Origin: JAPUDQ01 sp049291395
GTDB lineage: Bacteria > Patescibacteriota > Saccharimonadia > Saccharimonadales > Saccharimonadaceae
Length of the DNA: 29,432 nt
Direction: 5' to 3'
NCBI GenBank assembly: GCA_049291395.1
Contig: JBATPJ010000043.1
Span: 1 to 29,432, forward strand
Part shown: piece by piece, positions 21,185 to 29,162 of the stretch
Numbering within the stretch: position 1 is the first letter of the stretch
How the letters are laid out: the number at the start of each line of letters is the position of its first letter
Made by a program: the position numbers and the translations under genes
The notes under the pieces: model-generated
What the model saw: the letters and a program-made list of their open reading frames with translations, nothing else
Database searches by the model: none
Told to the model about the DNA's origin: nothing

Positions 21185-22540
21185 TTATTCACTCCTCATA
21201 GCTTCTGCCGGCTTAATCTTACTGATGATAAATGACGGCACGGCACTACCGACAATGGCGATGGCGATGGCCGCCAGCGCACCGTAGACCAGCATGCTCG
21301 CCCCCACCGATGCCTGGATATTGGTCAAGGCTTGCTGCGATGCCTGACCAAAACCGCGTGGGCCCATCGGTCGCATACCTGTTGTCTGCGATGATGTACT
21401 ACTGGAAGACGTGCTAACGAGTGAGTTAGTCAGCGGTGTTGCAGCAGCGACACCGATACCGAGACCGACGACAAGCGCCAACACAGTTAGTGTGGTTGCT
21501 TCGACGACAAACTGCCACATGATGCCACTATTGCTCGAACCAATGGCTTTCATAACACCGATCTCGCGGCGACGCTCACGCACGATCATCATCATGGTCA
21601 GTAGGATAATCACCGCACCGGCAACCAATGCGCCGATCAGGCTAAACATCGAGATTTGTTTGACACTCTCTAGCGGCGCGACGAGTTGGTCGGCGGTATC
21701 TTGGCTGTTGGTGACATCAGCCGCGGTGCCAAGTGCCGACTTAATAGCGGTCGTGGCAGCTGCTAAGTTGTCACTGGAATCAACGGTGGCTGAGGCGCTA
21801 GTGACTGCACCCGCTTGCGATGATAGTCGCTGCAGTGTGGTAAGTGAGACAAATATTCCGTTATTGGCAAACGTATTGCCCGCATCATAGATACCGACCA
21901 CTGTCATGGTCATGTCGTAGGCCGTAAAGGTTGAACCGACACTGAGGTTATTTTTGGTAGCTATCGACGTACCAAGCACCGCCTCATTGACGTCTTTTGT
22001 AGCGTCAAAGACGTGGCCGCTTTTCCAAGCGAGTGTATTGCCGCCAAATGTCGAGGCGTTACTGACATTGTTGACGCCTGTAATGATGACTGGCGGCGTA
22101 AAGGTTCGTGTCGTTGTCTGAGTCGTACCCACGATCGACGGCACACTAGGCGGTGGGCCGGCTTCAATGCCAGTCGTCCCCGACTGACGATTACCGAAGC
22201 TTCCTGGCTCGATCGACGAGACGAGATTGGTCTGCTCTGTCGTCATACGGTCGCTGAGCGTACTTGTCACACCCGTAACATGCGCTGTCGCGACAACTTT
22301 ACTCAGCTGATCGGTCGTGAGCGGCGTACCACCGCCCTCAAAACCACGCACGCCAGCTGGCGCAATGGTAATCGTATTGCCGACGCTACTTTTGACGGCG
22401 CTAATTTTGTCACTGACTGCCTGGCGGGCGGCAAGCATGGCGATAATAAGCCCGATACTCAGCGCAAGGATCAGCACGATCGATCCAGTGCGGATCATGT
22501 TGCGAAATGCATTGCGCACGCCGCGGCTCACTGAGTTCAT
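21185..22540 (-). CDS. FtsX/MacB-type ABC permease
   Basis: A 451-residue permease with the MacB layout. Membrane helix 1 (about residues 18-38) is followed by a large extracellular domain (about 40-290). Helices 2-4 lie at the C terminus (about 295-320, 340-365, 415-440), with the coupling motif RERRREIGVMKAIGSS between. The extracellular part before helix 4 contains a Ser/Thr-rich insert (LVSTSSSSTSSQTTGMR) followed by a Gly/Pro-rich loop, which is unusual in length. ATG 22540 has AAAGGA about 8 nt upstream. It leads the run permease-ATPase-PBP1A-TylF on the minus strand and diverges from the GNAT gene. Confidence 0.9.
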   Translation of the reverse strand: MNSVSRGVRNAFRNMIRTGSIVLILALSIGLIIAMLAARQAVSDKISAVKSSVGNTITIAPAGVRGFEGGGTPLTTDQLSKVVATAHVTGVTSTLSDRMTTEQTNLVSSIEPGSFGNRQSGTTGIEAGPPPSVPSIVGTTQTTTRTFTPPVIITGVNNVSNASTFGGNTLAWKSGHVFDATKDVNEAVLGTSIATKNNLSVGSTFTAYDMTMTVVGIYDAGNTFANNGIFVSLTTLQRLSSQAGAVTSASATVDSSDNLAAATTAIKSALGTAADVTNSQDTADQLVAPLESVKQISMFSLIGALVAGAVIILLTMMMIVRERRREIGVMKAIGSSNSGIMWQFVVEATTLTVLALVVGLGIGVAAATPLTNSLVSTSSSSTSSQTTGMRPMGPRGFGQASQQALTNIQASVGASMLVYGALAAIAIAIVGSAVPSFIISKIKPAEAMRSE

Positions 22541-22696
22541 ATGGTGTCCTTTCGGTTATATATGCCTGCACTATAGGCGTACTAACTGAGAGCATGCTGA
22601 AGATGCGATAAATGATGAGGTTAGTGTGTCATAATACTTATATACCATGGGTTCCACGATGATCACGTCGGCACATAACAATGATGGGTATATACA

Positions 22697-23182
22697 ATGA
22701 GCAATGCCGAGACCATAACAGTACGCCAACCACAACCAGATGAAATGCCGGCCGTCCTCGTGCTTCGCAACCTTGTACTCAACCAATCCGTCGGCCACCC
22801 CGACCAGACCGAGCTATCAACAAGCGATCTCAAAGCAAGTACGGTGCACGTTGCCGCGTTTGACGGTGATCACGTCGTCGGGACTGCACGCTTCGATGCT
22901 CATGAGGAAAATGGCGATACTGTCTGTCTCGTCCGACGAGTTGCCACCGACCCTACTCGCCGCAGACAAGGTATCGGTGCTCGCGTCATGCAATGTGGCG
23001 AATCGATCGTGCATGAACGATTTGGCGCGAGACACTTTGTCCTCCATGCGCGTGAAGAAGCAGTCCCATTTTATGAAAGCCTCGGCTATACGCTGACCGG
23101 CAAGACTGCCATGCATGATGGTGATGAAAATTGGGAAATGACAAAAATGATATCGAGCGCAAATCGAGAGGATAATATATGA
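22697..23182 (+). CDS. GNAT-family N-acetyltransferase
   Basis: 161 residues of the GNAT fold. The acetyl-CoA-binding motif A is LVRRVATDPTRRRQGIGARVM (landmark RRQGIGA, about residues 86-100), and FYESLGYTLTG is the usual motif B end. The start of the protein (VRQPQPDEMPAVLVLRN) also fits. The substrate is unknown; ElaA-like or small-molecule acetylation are both possible. The stop overlaps the next start (ATGA, 23179-23182), so it leads a three-gene operon with a SnoaL-like and an SGNH-like protein. A TATATA box lies very close to ATG 22697, and no strong ribosome binding site is seen. Confidence 0.87.
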   Translation: MSNAETITVRQPQPDEMPAVLVLRNLVLNQSVGHPDQTELSTSDLKASTVHVAAFDGDHVVGTARFDAHEENGDTVCLVRRVATDPTRRRQGIGARVMQCGESIVHERFGARHFVLHAREEAVPFYESLGYTLTGKTAMHDGDENWEMTKMISSANREDNI

Positions 23183-23523
23183 TCGAGACCTGGCTGACAG
23201 CATTTAAAGACGGTTGGAAATCACATGATATCGATGCCGTTATGGCATTGTTCGTTGATAGTGTTGAATATTGGGAAACACCATTTCAGAAAGTTGAATC
23301 AATGAGCGCTTTACGACGTGAATGGCACGCGATATTATCTCAGTCGAATATCAAAATTGATACCAAAGTGTATAGCAGCTCCGATAATCACCACACTATT
23401 ATTTGGGATCTACAATACCTCGATGAAGATAGCCAACCACAGCATTTGTCTGGCACCTATCTCATCACACTCAATCATGACGGATTATGTCGTTACTTTT
23501 ACCAAACCGGGGAGAAGGTGTGA
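23179..23523 (+). CDS. SnoaL/NTF2-like protein
   Basis: 114 residues with the pattern of the SnoaL-like fold: an N-terminal helix pair (TWLTAFKDGWKSHDIDAVMALF) leading into VDSVEYWETPFQ, then a curved sheet (TIIWDLQYLDEDSQPQHLSGTYLITLNHDGLCRYFYQ in outline). Such cone-shaped proteins are small enzymes or ligand-binding modules. Catalytic residues cannot be assigned. It overlaps the GNAT gene by 4 nt, and the next gene also starts within its stop codon (GTGA). The middle gene of an operon that may modify one substrate. Confidence 0.75.
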   Translation: MIETWLTAFKDGWKSHDIDAVMALFVDSVEYWETPFQKVESMSALRREWHAILSQSNIKIDTKVYSSSDNHHTIIWDLQYLDEDSQPQHLSGTYLITLNHDGLCRYFYQTGEKV

Positions 23524-24173
23524 AAAAAATCATTTTCCTGCATCGCTCAGTCGGTGAAAACCTCATCAATGATGGTGCTGTCTACACATTGCTACAGGAG
23601 CATACCGATATCTCATTTTGTGATTTCAACCAAAACACATCATTGCTTCGTGACAATACCGGTACGCAAAAGACAAGCTATCAAATGCCCGGTAGTAACA
23701 CAACGCCACATGACTTTGCGGCACTATTTCGTGATGACTATCAGTCGCCTCTCAAAGATTTTGTGATGCAGCATGACGTCATCATCATCAAGTCGTGCTA
23801 CCCCAACTCAAATATCAAAAGTACTGAAGATTTGCAGCACATCAAAAACGACTACGCATCTATCGCACAGTTTTTTGCATCATACCCAGCGAAACAATTG
23901 ATCATCATGACGTCACCACCGCTCGTACCGCTCATGACTTCTGCTGCAAATGCCACAAGAGCACGCGAACTGGCTACCTGGCTCTCACTCAAACAATTTG
24001 GCAGTAACATAACCGTCTTCAATTTCTTTGATCACCTTGCGGCCGACAGCGGACATCATTCGAACATGCTCCGTCCAGGCTACCGACGACTATTGCCGTT
24101 TGACTCACACCCGAATCGACGCGCATCTCAAGTCATTGCGCCCACATTCGTATCATCTCTGGTTCGGAGCTAG
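23520..24173 (+). CDS. SGNH/GDSL-hydrolase-like protein
   Basis: 217 residues counted from GTG 23520, which overlaps the previous stop by 4 nt and has GGGGAG/GAAGG in front; the open frame before it is read inside the SnoaL-like gene and is not protein. The start KKIIFLHRSVGENLI resembles the first block of SGNH proteins (a Ser after a hydrophobic strand and followed by Gly-x-Asn). IKSCYPNSNI fits the Asn block, and the C-terminal DSHPN provides the Asp-His pair. No signal peptide is seen, so it would act in the cytosol. The stop is one base from the stop of the convergent mini-prepilin. Assignment is moderate. Confidence 0.6.
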   Translation: MKKIIFLHRSVGENLINDGAVYTLLQEHTDISFCDFNQNTSLLRDNTGTQKTSYQMPGSNTTPHDFAALFRDDYQSPLKDFVMQHDVIIIKSCYPNSNIKSTEDLQHIKNDYASIAQFFASYPAKQLIIMTSPPLVPLMTSAANATRARELATWLSLKQFGSNITVFNFFDHLAADSGHHSNMLRPGYRRLLPFDSHPNRRASQVIAPTFVSSLVRS

Positions 24174-24174
24174 C

Positions 24175-24279
24175 TTATTGGCTGCCCATTACGACGAGTA
24201 ATGTCACAAGTATCGCGATCACGATGATGACGACCACGATTTCGAGTACGGTAAATCCTGATTGGCGGTTTTTTTGCAT
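24175..24279 (-). CDS. 34-aa type IV prepilin-like protein
   Basis: Too short for most gene lists. ATG at 24279, stop TAA at 24175-24177, and a good ribosome binding site (AAGGGGTGAT) just before the start. It begins MQKNRQSGFTVLEIVVVII: a short basic leader, then the prepilin peptidase site G|FTVLE with Glu at +5, then a ~22-residue hydrophobic helix, ending at MGSQ. Only the signal and the N-terminal helix of a type IV pilin are present, with no globular head. After cleavage the mature peptide would be 26 residues. A TATGAT box upstream may be its promoter. A minimal pilin or minor pseudopilin is likeliest; a decayed pilin gene or a small membrane toxin are less likely. Confidence 0.7.
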   Translation of the reverse strand: MQKNRQSGFTVLEIVVVIIVIAILVTLLVVMGSQ

Positions 24280-24321
24280 ATCACCCCTTGATATCTCTAT
24301 CATATCATAAGCGTTATTTGC

Positions 24322-24327
24322 TATACT
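24322..24327 (+). promoter_or_regulatory. Possible -10 box of the F1-type operon
   Basis: TATACT 40 nt before ATG 24362, followed by AGAAGGG. No good -35 box was found. It lies between the divergent mini-prepilin gene and the first gene of the ATPase-like operon. Confidence 0.35.
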
Positions 24328-24361
24328 ATTACCAGATAACAGAAGGGTGGCGGCTCGACAG

Positions 24362-25219
24362 ATGGCAAACGTATACTCAAGATATAGCCTGCATTCGATG
24401 ATGCGTAGCCGGTTTGCTATGGCTGCTGTATTTTGCTCACTCTTTGTATCACTCTTCGTCGTCTCACTCGCCCACGGCGTGATATCTGTCTCGCAAAGCT
24501 ACACCTCAGAGACAACACTGCCGCTCGGCTCACTAGTCAGCCTCAAAAACAACAGTGCCGATGAAGTTGTCCCCAGTATCAGCAGTAACTCCGAGAGCCT
24601 ACTCGGTATCGTCATTAGCGCCGACAGTTCGCTGCTCGCCCTGACAAATGACAAAGGCAAGCAAGTCCAAGTAGCCACCAGTGGCACCGTACCCGTCATC
24701 GTCTCGGATATCAACGGCACGATCAAGCAAAATGACCACATCACCGCCTCCCCGATCACTGGTGTCGGTATGAAAGCCAGTACAAACGTCCGTATCATCG
24801 GCATCGCGCAGGGCGACATGGTGAACAGCAAAGACGGCAAGCAAGAATACACCGCCAAAGACGGATCGAAACACACCGTCCAGCTCGGACAAGTCTCAGC
24901 CCTCGTAAATGTATCGTACTTTTTCAAGGAACCAGACAAGACACTCGTACCGGCGGCCGTCCAAAACATCGCCGACTCACTCGCCGGACGCACAGTCAGT
25001 ACCGTGCCTATCCTTGTCAGTGCCGCAATCTTTGTCGTCATGATCATCGTCGTACTCGCCATCATTTACTCTATGATCAAAAGTAGCATCATCTCCGTCG
25101 GCCGTAACCCTATGAGCCAGTCTGCCATCTACCGTGATCTCGTCCAGCTCTCCGCCCTGGTGCTCGTCATCCTGACGGTCGGCATGGTATCTATTTATCT
25201 AATACTCACGAAGTTATAG
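24362..25219 (+). CDS. Membrane protein with c-subunit-like hairpin and extracellular domain
   Basis: 285 residues from ATG 24362 (GTG 24347 is an in-frame alternative). A membrane helix/signal (about 19-39) is followed by a ~170-residue beta-rich, Gly/Ser/Val-rich domain outside the cell (LPLGSLVSLKN ... GTVPVIVSDINGTIKQNDHI), resembling domains of CPR surface proteins. Then comes a helical hairpin (215-237 and 262-283) whose loop is SVGRNPMSQSAIYRD. RNP at 248-250 matches the polar loop of F-type ATPase subunit c. The residue 18 after Pro, where c has its Asp/Glu, is Leu268, and no acidic residue lies in either helix; the Gly-rich helix-1 motif is also lost. The topology agrees with subunit c. 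It stands 2 nt before the b-like gene. Role inferred. Confidence 0.7.
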   Translation: MANVYSRYSLHSMMRSRFAMAAVFCSLFVSLFVVSLAHGVISVSQSYTSETTLPLGSLVSLKNNSADEVVPSISSNSESLLGIVISADSSLLALTNDKGKQVQVATSGTVPVIVSDINGTIKQNDHITASPITGVGMKASTNVRIIGIAQGDMVNSKDGKQEYTAKDGSKHTVQLGQVSALVNVSYFFKEPDKTLVPAAVQNIADSLAGRTVSTVPILVSAAIFVVMIIVVLAIIYSMIKSSIISVGRNPMSQSAIYRDLVQLSALVLVILTVGMVSIYLILTKL

Positions 25220-25221
25220 CC

Positions 25222-26172
25222 ATGGAAACACTCGCCCTGCAACTCTTCCTCCTCCTCAACGTCTTCGCCGTCGGCATCCTCAGTACGCTCGCCGTTCAGC
25301 ATGCTCGTGAGCATTACCGACCGACACCGAAGCAACCCGTCGAATCTCCGCTGCCCAGTGAGGTCAAAGCCGACATCGCTCAGACAGCTCGTCAAAACTT
25401 CCAGGCCATCATCGACCAGTCAGCCGTCGATCTGCAAAAAGACCTCACCGCAACCAACTCACAGCTCAACACCATGCTCGAAAAACTCGTCACTTACGCG
25501 GTCAATGCCGAGATGGAGCGTTACCGTGAGAGCCTCGACGTCCTGCATCGCCAAAACGAATCGGCGTTGCGCAATTCGATGCATGACACCACCAGCCAGC
25601 ACATTGACCTCAAATCCAAACTCATCAAGCGTCAATCCGAGCTTGACCAGGAACTCATCGAGCACCAGACCAAACTCGAACGCCAGCTCGCCGAGCATCA
25701 GGCCGATGCCGAGGCCAAGCTCAACGATCGCCAAGCCGAGATCGACCGCGATCTCAAAGAGCGCCAGGCCAAACACCAGACCGAACAAGAAGATCTCGAA
25801 GCACAACTTGCCAAGCACCAGACAGAAGTCGAGACCAAGCTTCGCGACCACCAGAACCAGCTCATCGCTGCGATCGACGAGCGCGAAAGCAAACTCGCCG
25901 AGTACCAAGCCGCCCTCGAAGCTGACCTGACGAGCCGCCAGGCCAAACAAGCCACCCTCCAAAAAGACCTGGAAACCAAACTCCAGACTGAGATCGATGC
26001 CAAAAAAGCCTTCATGACCAAACAAATCGATGCCAAACTAGCTGACGCCGTGAGCTCCTTCCTCGTCGAGACACTCGGTAGCAATATCGACCTCGGCGCC
26101 CAGGGCCCTTACCTGACAAGCCTGCTCGAAGCCCACAAAGAAGAGCTCAAACAAGGAGTAAACGATGCCTGA
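25222..26172 (+). CDS. atpF: Elongated b-type stalk subunit of an F1-type ATPase
   Basis: 316 residues, about twice the usual subunit b. One N-terminal membrane helix (about 5-27) is followed by a long, very charged coiled coil (about 45-265) with repeated 11-residue-like units such as LERQLAEHQAD, LNDRQAEIDRD and LRDHQNQLIAA. The C-terminal ~45 residues (SSFLVETLGSNIDLG) are less charged and may bind delta. Position between the c-like gene and the delta gene, and the helix-plus-stalk plan, make it the b equivalent. The extra length predicts a much longer outer stalk. The start overlaps no gene but lies 2 nt after the previous stop; the stop overlaps the delta start by 8 nt. Repetition makes sequence-only homology weak. 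Confidence 0.7.
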   Translation: METLALQLFLLLNVFAVGILSTLAVQHAREHYRPTPKQPVESPLPSEVKADIAQTARQNFQAIIDQSAVDLQKDLTATNSQLNTMLEKLVTYAVNAEMERYRESLDVLHRQNESALRNSMHDTTSQHIDLKSKLIKRQSELDQELIEHQTKLERQLAEHQADAEAKLNDRQAEIDRDLKERQAKHQTEQEDLEAQLAKHQTEVETKLRDHQNQLIAAIDERESKLAEYQAALEADLTSRQAKQATLQKDLETKLQTEIDAKKAFMTKQIDAKLADAVSSFLVETLGSNIDLGAQGPYLTSLLEAHKEELKQGVNDA

Positions 26173-26668
26173 GACTACCGAAGCACCGTTCAAGCTCCCC
26201 GCAAGTGTCGCCTCGCCGCAAGACCTGACATCACTGATCCTTGAGATTCGCGCCTATGCTACGTGGTATTCGAGCGAAGCCGTCAAAAAACGCGTCGGCG
26301 TCACCCGGCCAGTTGATCAGCCCGAGCTGTCGCCGGTCGCCTCCGAAGTTCTCCGTGGCTACGCCGCATCGCACCAGATAGACCGCACCAGCCTCGACGC
26401 CCTGATCGCCATGCTTGATGCCTACGGCAAACATGCTCCGATCATGACGATCACGCTGGCTGCACCCGCCACCAATACCATCAAAGCCGAGCTCACCGGC
26501 TGGGCCCGCGCCAATCTCGCCAGCAACATCCTCATCAGCTACCGCTTCAACTCAACTATCCTCGGTGGCATGGTCGTCCGCTACGGCAGCCGTATCTATG
26601 ATTGGTCGTTTCGATCGCAGCTACTGACGAATAACGCGAAGATTCCGGAGATCCTCAGTCGTGTTTGA
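26165..26668 (+). CDS. atpH: F1-type ATPase delta subunit
   Basis: 167 residues. The C-terminal part ILISYRFNSTILGGMVVRYGSRIYDWSFRSQL corresponds to the delta/OSCP ending (usually GGxxIRxGDxxxDxSxRxxL); landmarks are LGGMVVRYG and SFRSQL. The N-terminal helical domain is shorter or diverged compared with the ~180-residue norm. Delta links the stalk to the top of the alpha3beta3 head. It overlaps the b-like gene by 8 nt and the alpha gene by 8 nt, in the canonical F, H, A order. Confidence 0.82.
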   Translation: MPETTEAPFKLPASVASPQDLTSLILEIRAYATWYSSEAVKKRVGVTRPVDQPELSPVASEVLRGYAASHQIDRTSLDALIAMLDAYGKHAPIMTITLAAPATNTIKAELTGWARANLASNILISYRFNSTILGGMVVRYGSRIYDWSFRSQLLTNNAKIPEILSRV

Positions 26669-28187
26669 CAACCAGCAATTCCAAAAGCTCGTCGAAGCCG
26701 GCAATCTCACCGGTGAGGTGGTCGCTATCAACCGCTTTATCGTCGAAGTCAAAGGTCTCGAAGGCGTCACTATCGGCGCCCAGATCCTGTTCGAAGATGG
26801 CCAGCGCGGTATGGTGCGAGAAGCCTACGGCGACCGTGTCGTGCTCTACAACATCGACTCCGAAAATCTCTCACTTGGGTGCCTCGCTGTCCTCCAATAC
26901 GACCAACTCCAGGTCCCGGTCGGACACGCGCTGATCGGCCGCGTCGTCAACCCGATGGGCGAGCCACTCGATGGCAAAGGACCAGTCGCTGCCACCGAGA
27001 CATCTGGCATCTTTACCCCAGCACCAGGCATCATGGACCGCAAAGTGCTCGACGAACAGCTCGCCAGCGGCGTCACAGCAGTCGATAGCTTCTTCCCGAT
27101 CGTACTCGGCCAGCGTATCGCCATCCTCGGCGACAGTAAGTCCGGGAAAAGTACGTTTCTGAGCCAGCTCAGCGCCAACCAAGAAGGCACCGATCGCATC
27201 GTCGTCTATGTGCTGGTCGGCAAACGCAAAGTAGACATCGAAAAACTCCTGGCCGGGCTCAAACTATCCGGCGCGATGGACCACACCATCGTCGTCCTGG
27301 CCAATATCTTCGACTCCCTGACGCAGAGCTACATCGCGCCCTACGCCGCTGCTGCCATGGCCGAAAGTTTGTGGTACGGTGAGACCGGACAAGATGTCAT
27401 CATCATCTATGACGACCTTAGCTCACACGCAGAAGCCTACCGCCAGCTATCACTCCTCCAAGAAGTCGACCCGGGTCGGGATTCATACCCTGGTGATATC
27501 TTCTATACGCACTCCAGCCTCCTCGAACGCGCCGGCAAGCTCCTGACCAACGGTAAGACCCTGACTAGCCTACCAGTCATCTTGACGCCGAACGATGACA
27601 TCACCGCCTACCTGTCCACGAACGTCATGTCAATCACCGATGGCCAGATCATCTTTGATCTTGGGTATTTCCGCAAAGGCGTCCGTCCAGCCGTCAATGC
27701 CGGTCTATCAGTGTCGCGTGTCGGTGGTCAAGCCCAGACGAAGCGACAAAAACAGCTATCGACCGCTCTCTTTAAAGCCCTGGCGCACTACCACCAGGCG
27801 GAAGAATTTTCTCACTTTAGTAGCCAGCTCAGTAAAGAAACTCGGCTCGATCTCATGCGTGGCAAGCACCTCTACGCCGTGCTTCAGCAGCCGCCAGAGC
27901 AACTGTATTCGTTGCCGCAGCAGCAGCTCATGCTCGAGACGATCATGAAAAGTGACGACGACCGCGCCATCGATGTCGTCAAACTCCGCGAAGCCGTCAA
28001 GACCCGTGCCGAAGAAGCCAAGACCGACGAGGATTACGACCGACTCGAAACCGAACTCCTCGCGGCCTACCGAGCCGAGAAGCTTGAGCCCGCCGCCGCA
28101 CCATCCGGGGAGAAGCCGCCAGAGGAAAAACCAGCATCCGAGGAGAAGTCCAAGGATAAGAAAGATGACAAGAAGGATAAGAAATGA
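26661..28187 (+). CDS. atpA: F1-type ATPase alpha subunit
   Basis: 508 residues from GTG 26661, which overlaps the delta stop. An N-terminal beta barrel (13-80) is followed by the nucleotide domain with Walker A GDSKSGKS (157-164; usual GDRQTGKT) and Walker B VIIIYDDLSSHAEAYRQ (246-). The arginine finger lies in SVSRVGGQAQ (R353). LGQRIAILG and the SRVG motif identify alpha rather than beta. The N-terminal helix that contacts delta is shorter than usual. The last ~30 residues are a Lys/Glu-rich tail (EKSKDKKDDKKDKK) not found in ordinary alpha. The stop TGA overlaps an ATG (ATGA) that opens a 37-codon frame leading to atpG. Confidence 0.93.
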   Translation: MFDNQQFQKLVEAGNLTGEVVAINRFIVEVKGLEGVTIGAQILFEDGQRGMVREAYGDRVVLYNIDSENLSLGCLAVLQYDQLQVPVGHALIGRVVNPMGEPLDGKGPVAATETSGIFTPAPGIMDRKVLDEQLASGVTAVDSFFPIVLGQRIAILGDSKSGKSTFLSQLSANQEGTDRIVVYVLVGKRKVDIEKLLAGLKLSGAMDHTIVVLANIFDSLTQSYIAPYAAAAMAESLWYGETGQDVIIIYDDLSSHAEAYRQLSLLQEVDPGRDSYPGDIFYTHSSLLERAGKLLTNGKTLTSLPVILTPNDDITAYLSTNVMSITDGQIIFDLGYFRKGVRPAVNAGLSVSRVGGQAQTKRQKQLSTALFKALAHYHQAEEFSHFSSQLSKETRLDLMRGKHLYAVLQQPPEQLYSLPQQQLMLETIMKSDDDRAIDVVKLREAVKTRAEEAKTDEDYDRLETELLAAYRAEKLEPAAAPSGEKPPEEKPASEEKSKDKKDDKKDKK

Positions 28188-28297
28188 TGCAGAAACAACA
28201 CGAGTCACGAGTCACGAGTCACGAGTACGCGACACTATTCGTACCTCGTACCTCGTACCTCGTACCTCGGCCTCCGCAGGAGGCACGCAATGCGTAG
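28184..28297 (+). CDS. Bridging 37-codon ORF across the repeat between atpA and atpG
   Basis: The ATG at 28184 overlaps the atpA stop (ATGA). The frame stays open through the 7-bp repeats and closes with TAG at 28295-28297, just 5 nt past the atpG start at 28290. The peptide is low in complexity and unlikely to fold. Its probable meaning, if any, is translational coupling: ribosomes reinitiating at 28184 would open the hairpin that hides the atpG ribosome binding site. Chance is the alternative. Confidence 0.35.
   Translation: MMQKQHESRVTSHEYATLFVPRTSYLVPRPPQEARNA
28199..28269 (+). repeat. Two 7-bp tandem arrays between atpA and atpG
   Basis: At 28199-28226 GAGTCAC/CGAGTCA is repeated about 3.5 times. 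At 28240-28269 TACCTCG is repeated about four times, with a unique 14-base stretch between. The first unit is the one found, imperfect, inside murC at 4253-4281. The array is not CRISPR: units are too short and have no spacers. Confidence 0.8.
28270..28284 (+). promoter_or_regulatory. Hairpin covering the atpG ribosome binding site
   Basis: GCCTCC (28270-28275) pairs perfectly with GGAGGC (28279-28284) around a 3-nt loop. The right arm holds the Shine-Dalgarno GGAGG six bases before ATG 28290. The site should be closed unless opened by passing ribosomes. Confidence 0.6.
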
Positions 28298-29162
28298 AGC
28301 TAATATCATCGAAAAAGACATGGTCGGCATTGGCACGCTCCGCGACCTGACCAACGTCTTTGAATCACTCGCCAGCACCCAGGTCGCCAAAGTGAAAAAC
28401 AAAGCCCAGCTCAGCCAAGAGTTCTTCGAACTACTCTGGAGTCGTTACACTGCTATCCGCGTCGATCCCAAAAAACGCATCACCAGTCGTGGCGACATCG
28501 GCGACAACAACGGCCGCGATGTCCTCATCCTGATCTCCGCCGAGGCCGGTCTGTCTGGAGACCTCGATATGCGTATGATCGAGACGATGCAAAACAACTA
28601 CAACCCAGCGAGTACCGACATCATCGTGCTTGGTTCACACGGCGCCAGTCAGCTGAACCAACGAGGCATCCCCTATATCCGCTTCTTCCAGGTACCTGAG
28701 TCGGATGAATATATCAATGTCACTCCGATCATCGAGGCGATCAAACCATATAACAAAATCGTCGTATACTACGAAGAGTACCTCTCACTCGGTCAACAAG
28801 AAGTTCGCTCGATCGATCTTGTGACGCGCATGCAAGATATGAGCAAAGATACCGCCGATGACGCCGCCGCCATCACCGACCTCGAGACAATATTTGAGCC
28901 ATCACTCGATGAGATAGCCGACCAGATGGAGGAAACCATGATGAGTCTGGCTCTCAGCCAAACCATCCTCCAGTCTGGGCTCGCCCAGGCAGCCAGTCGT
29001 TTCAACGCCATGACCGTCGCCGAAGATCGAGCCGGTGAGCTACTTGGCGAATACAAACTCGAGTATCATCGTAGTAAACGATCCGAGTCCGACCGTCGTT
29101 TGCGCGAAGTCCTCGTCGGTATCAAGAAAAAACGCCGCAGCTCCGCTGCAGGGAACAAATAA
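28290..29162 (+). CDS. atpG: F1-type ATPase gamma subunit
   Basis: 290 residues, the normal length for gamma, the central rotor shaft. The N-terminal helix (RRANIIEKDMVGIGTLRDLTNVFESLAST) and C-terminal helix (QAASRFNAMTVAEDRAGELLGEY in outline, then KLEYHRSKRSESDRRLREV) are the two halves of the shaft. The central Rossmann-like domain includes LILISAEAGLSGDLD, matching the family's SDxGLCGxxN block with GLSG. A basic tail ends the protein. ATG 28290 has AGGAGG at 28278-28283, inside a hairpin. The stop TAA overlaps the beta start (TAATG). Sequence is diverged but the family is clear. Confidence 0.87.
   Translation: MRRANIIEKDMVGIGTLRDLTNVFESLASTQVAKVKNKAQLSQEFFELLWSRYTAIRVDPKKRITSRGDIGDNNGRDVLILISAEAGLSGDLDMRMIETMQNNYNPASTDIIVLGSHGASQLNQRGIPYIRFFQVPESDEYINVTPIIEAIKPYNKIVVYYEEYLSLGQQEVRSIDLVTRMQDMSKDTADDAAAITDLETIFEPSLDEIADQMEETMMSLALSQTILQSGLAQAASRFNAMTVAEDRAGELLGEYKLEYHRSKRSESDRRLREVLVGIKKKRRSSAAGNK

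Noticed and set aside
25301..25930. 209-aa plus-strand and 188-aa minus-strand ORFs inside the b-like gene
   Set aside because: Shadow frames kept open by the repetitive coiled-coil codons; composition is low in complexity and there is no ribosome binding site.
28199..28269. CRISPR array
   Set aside because: Units are 7 bp, directly adjacent, without spacers, and no cas genes are present.
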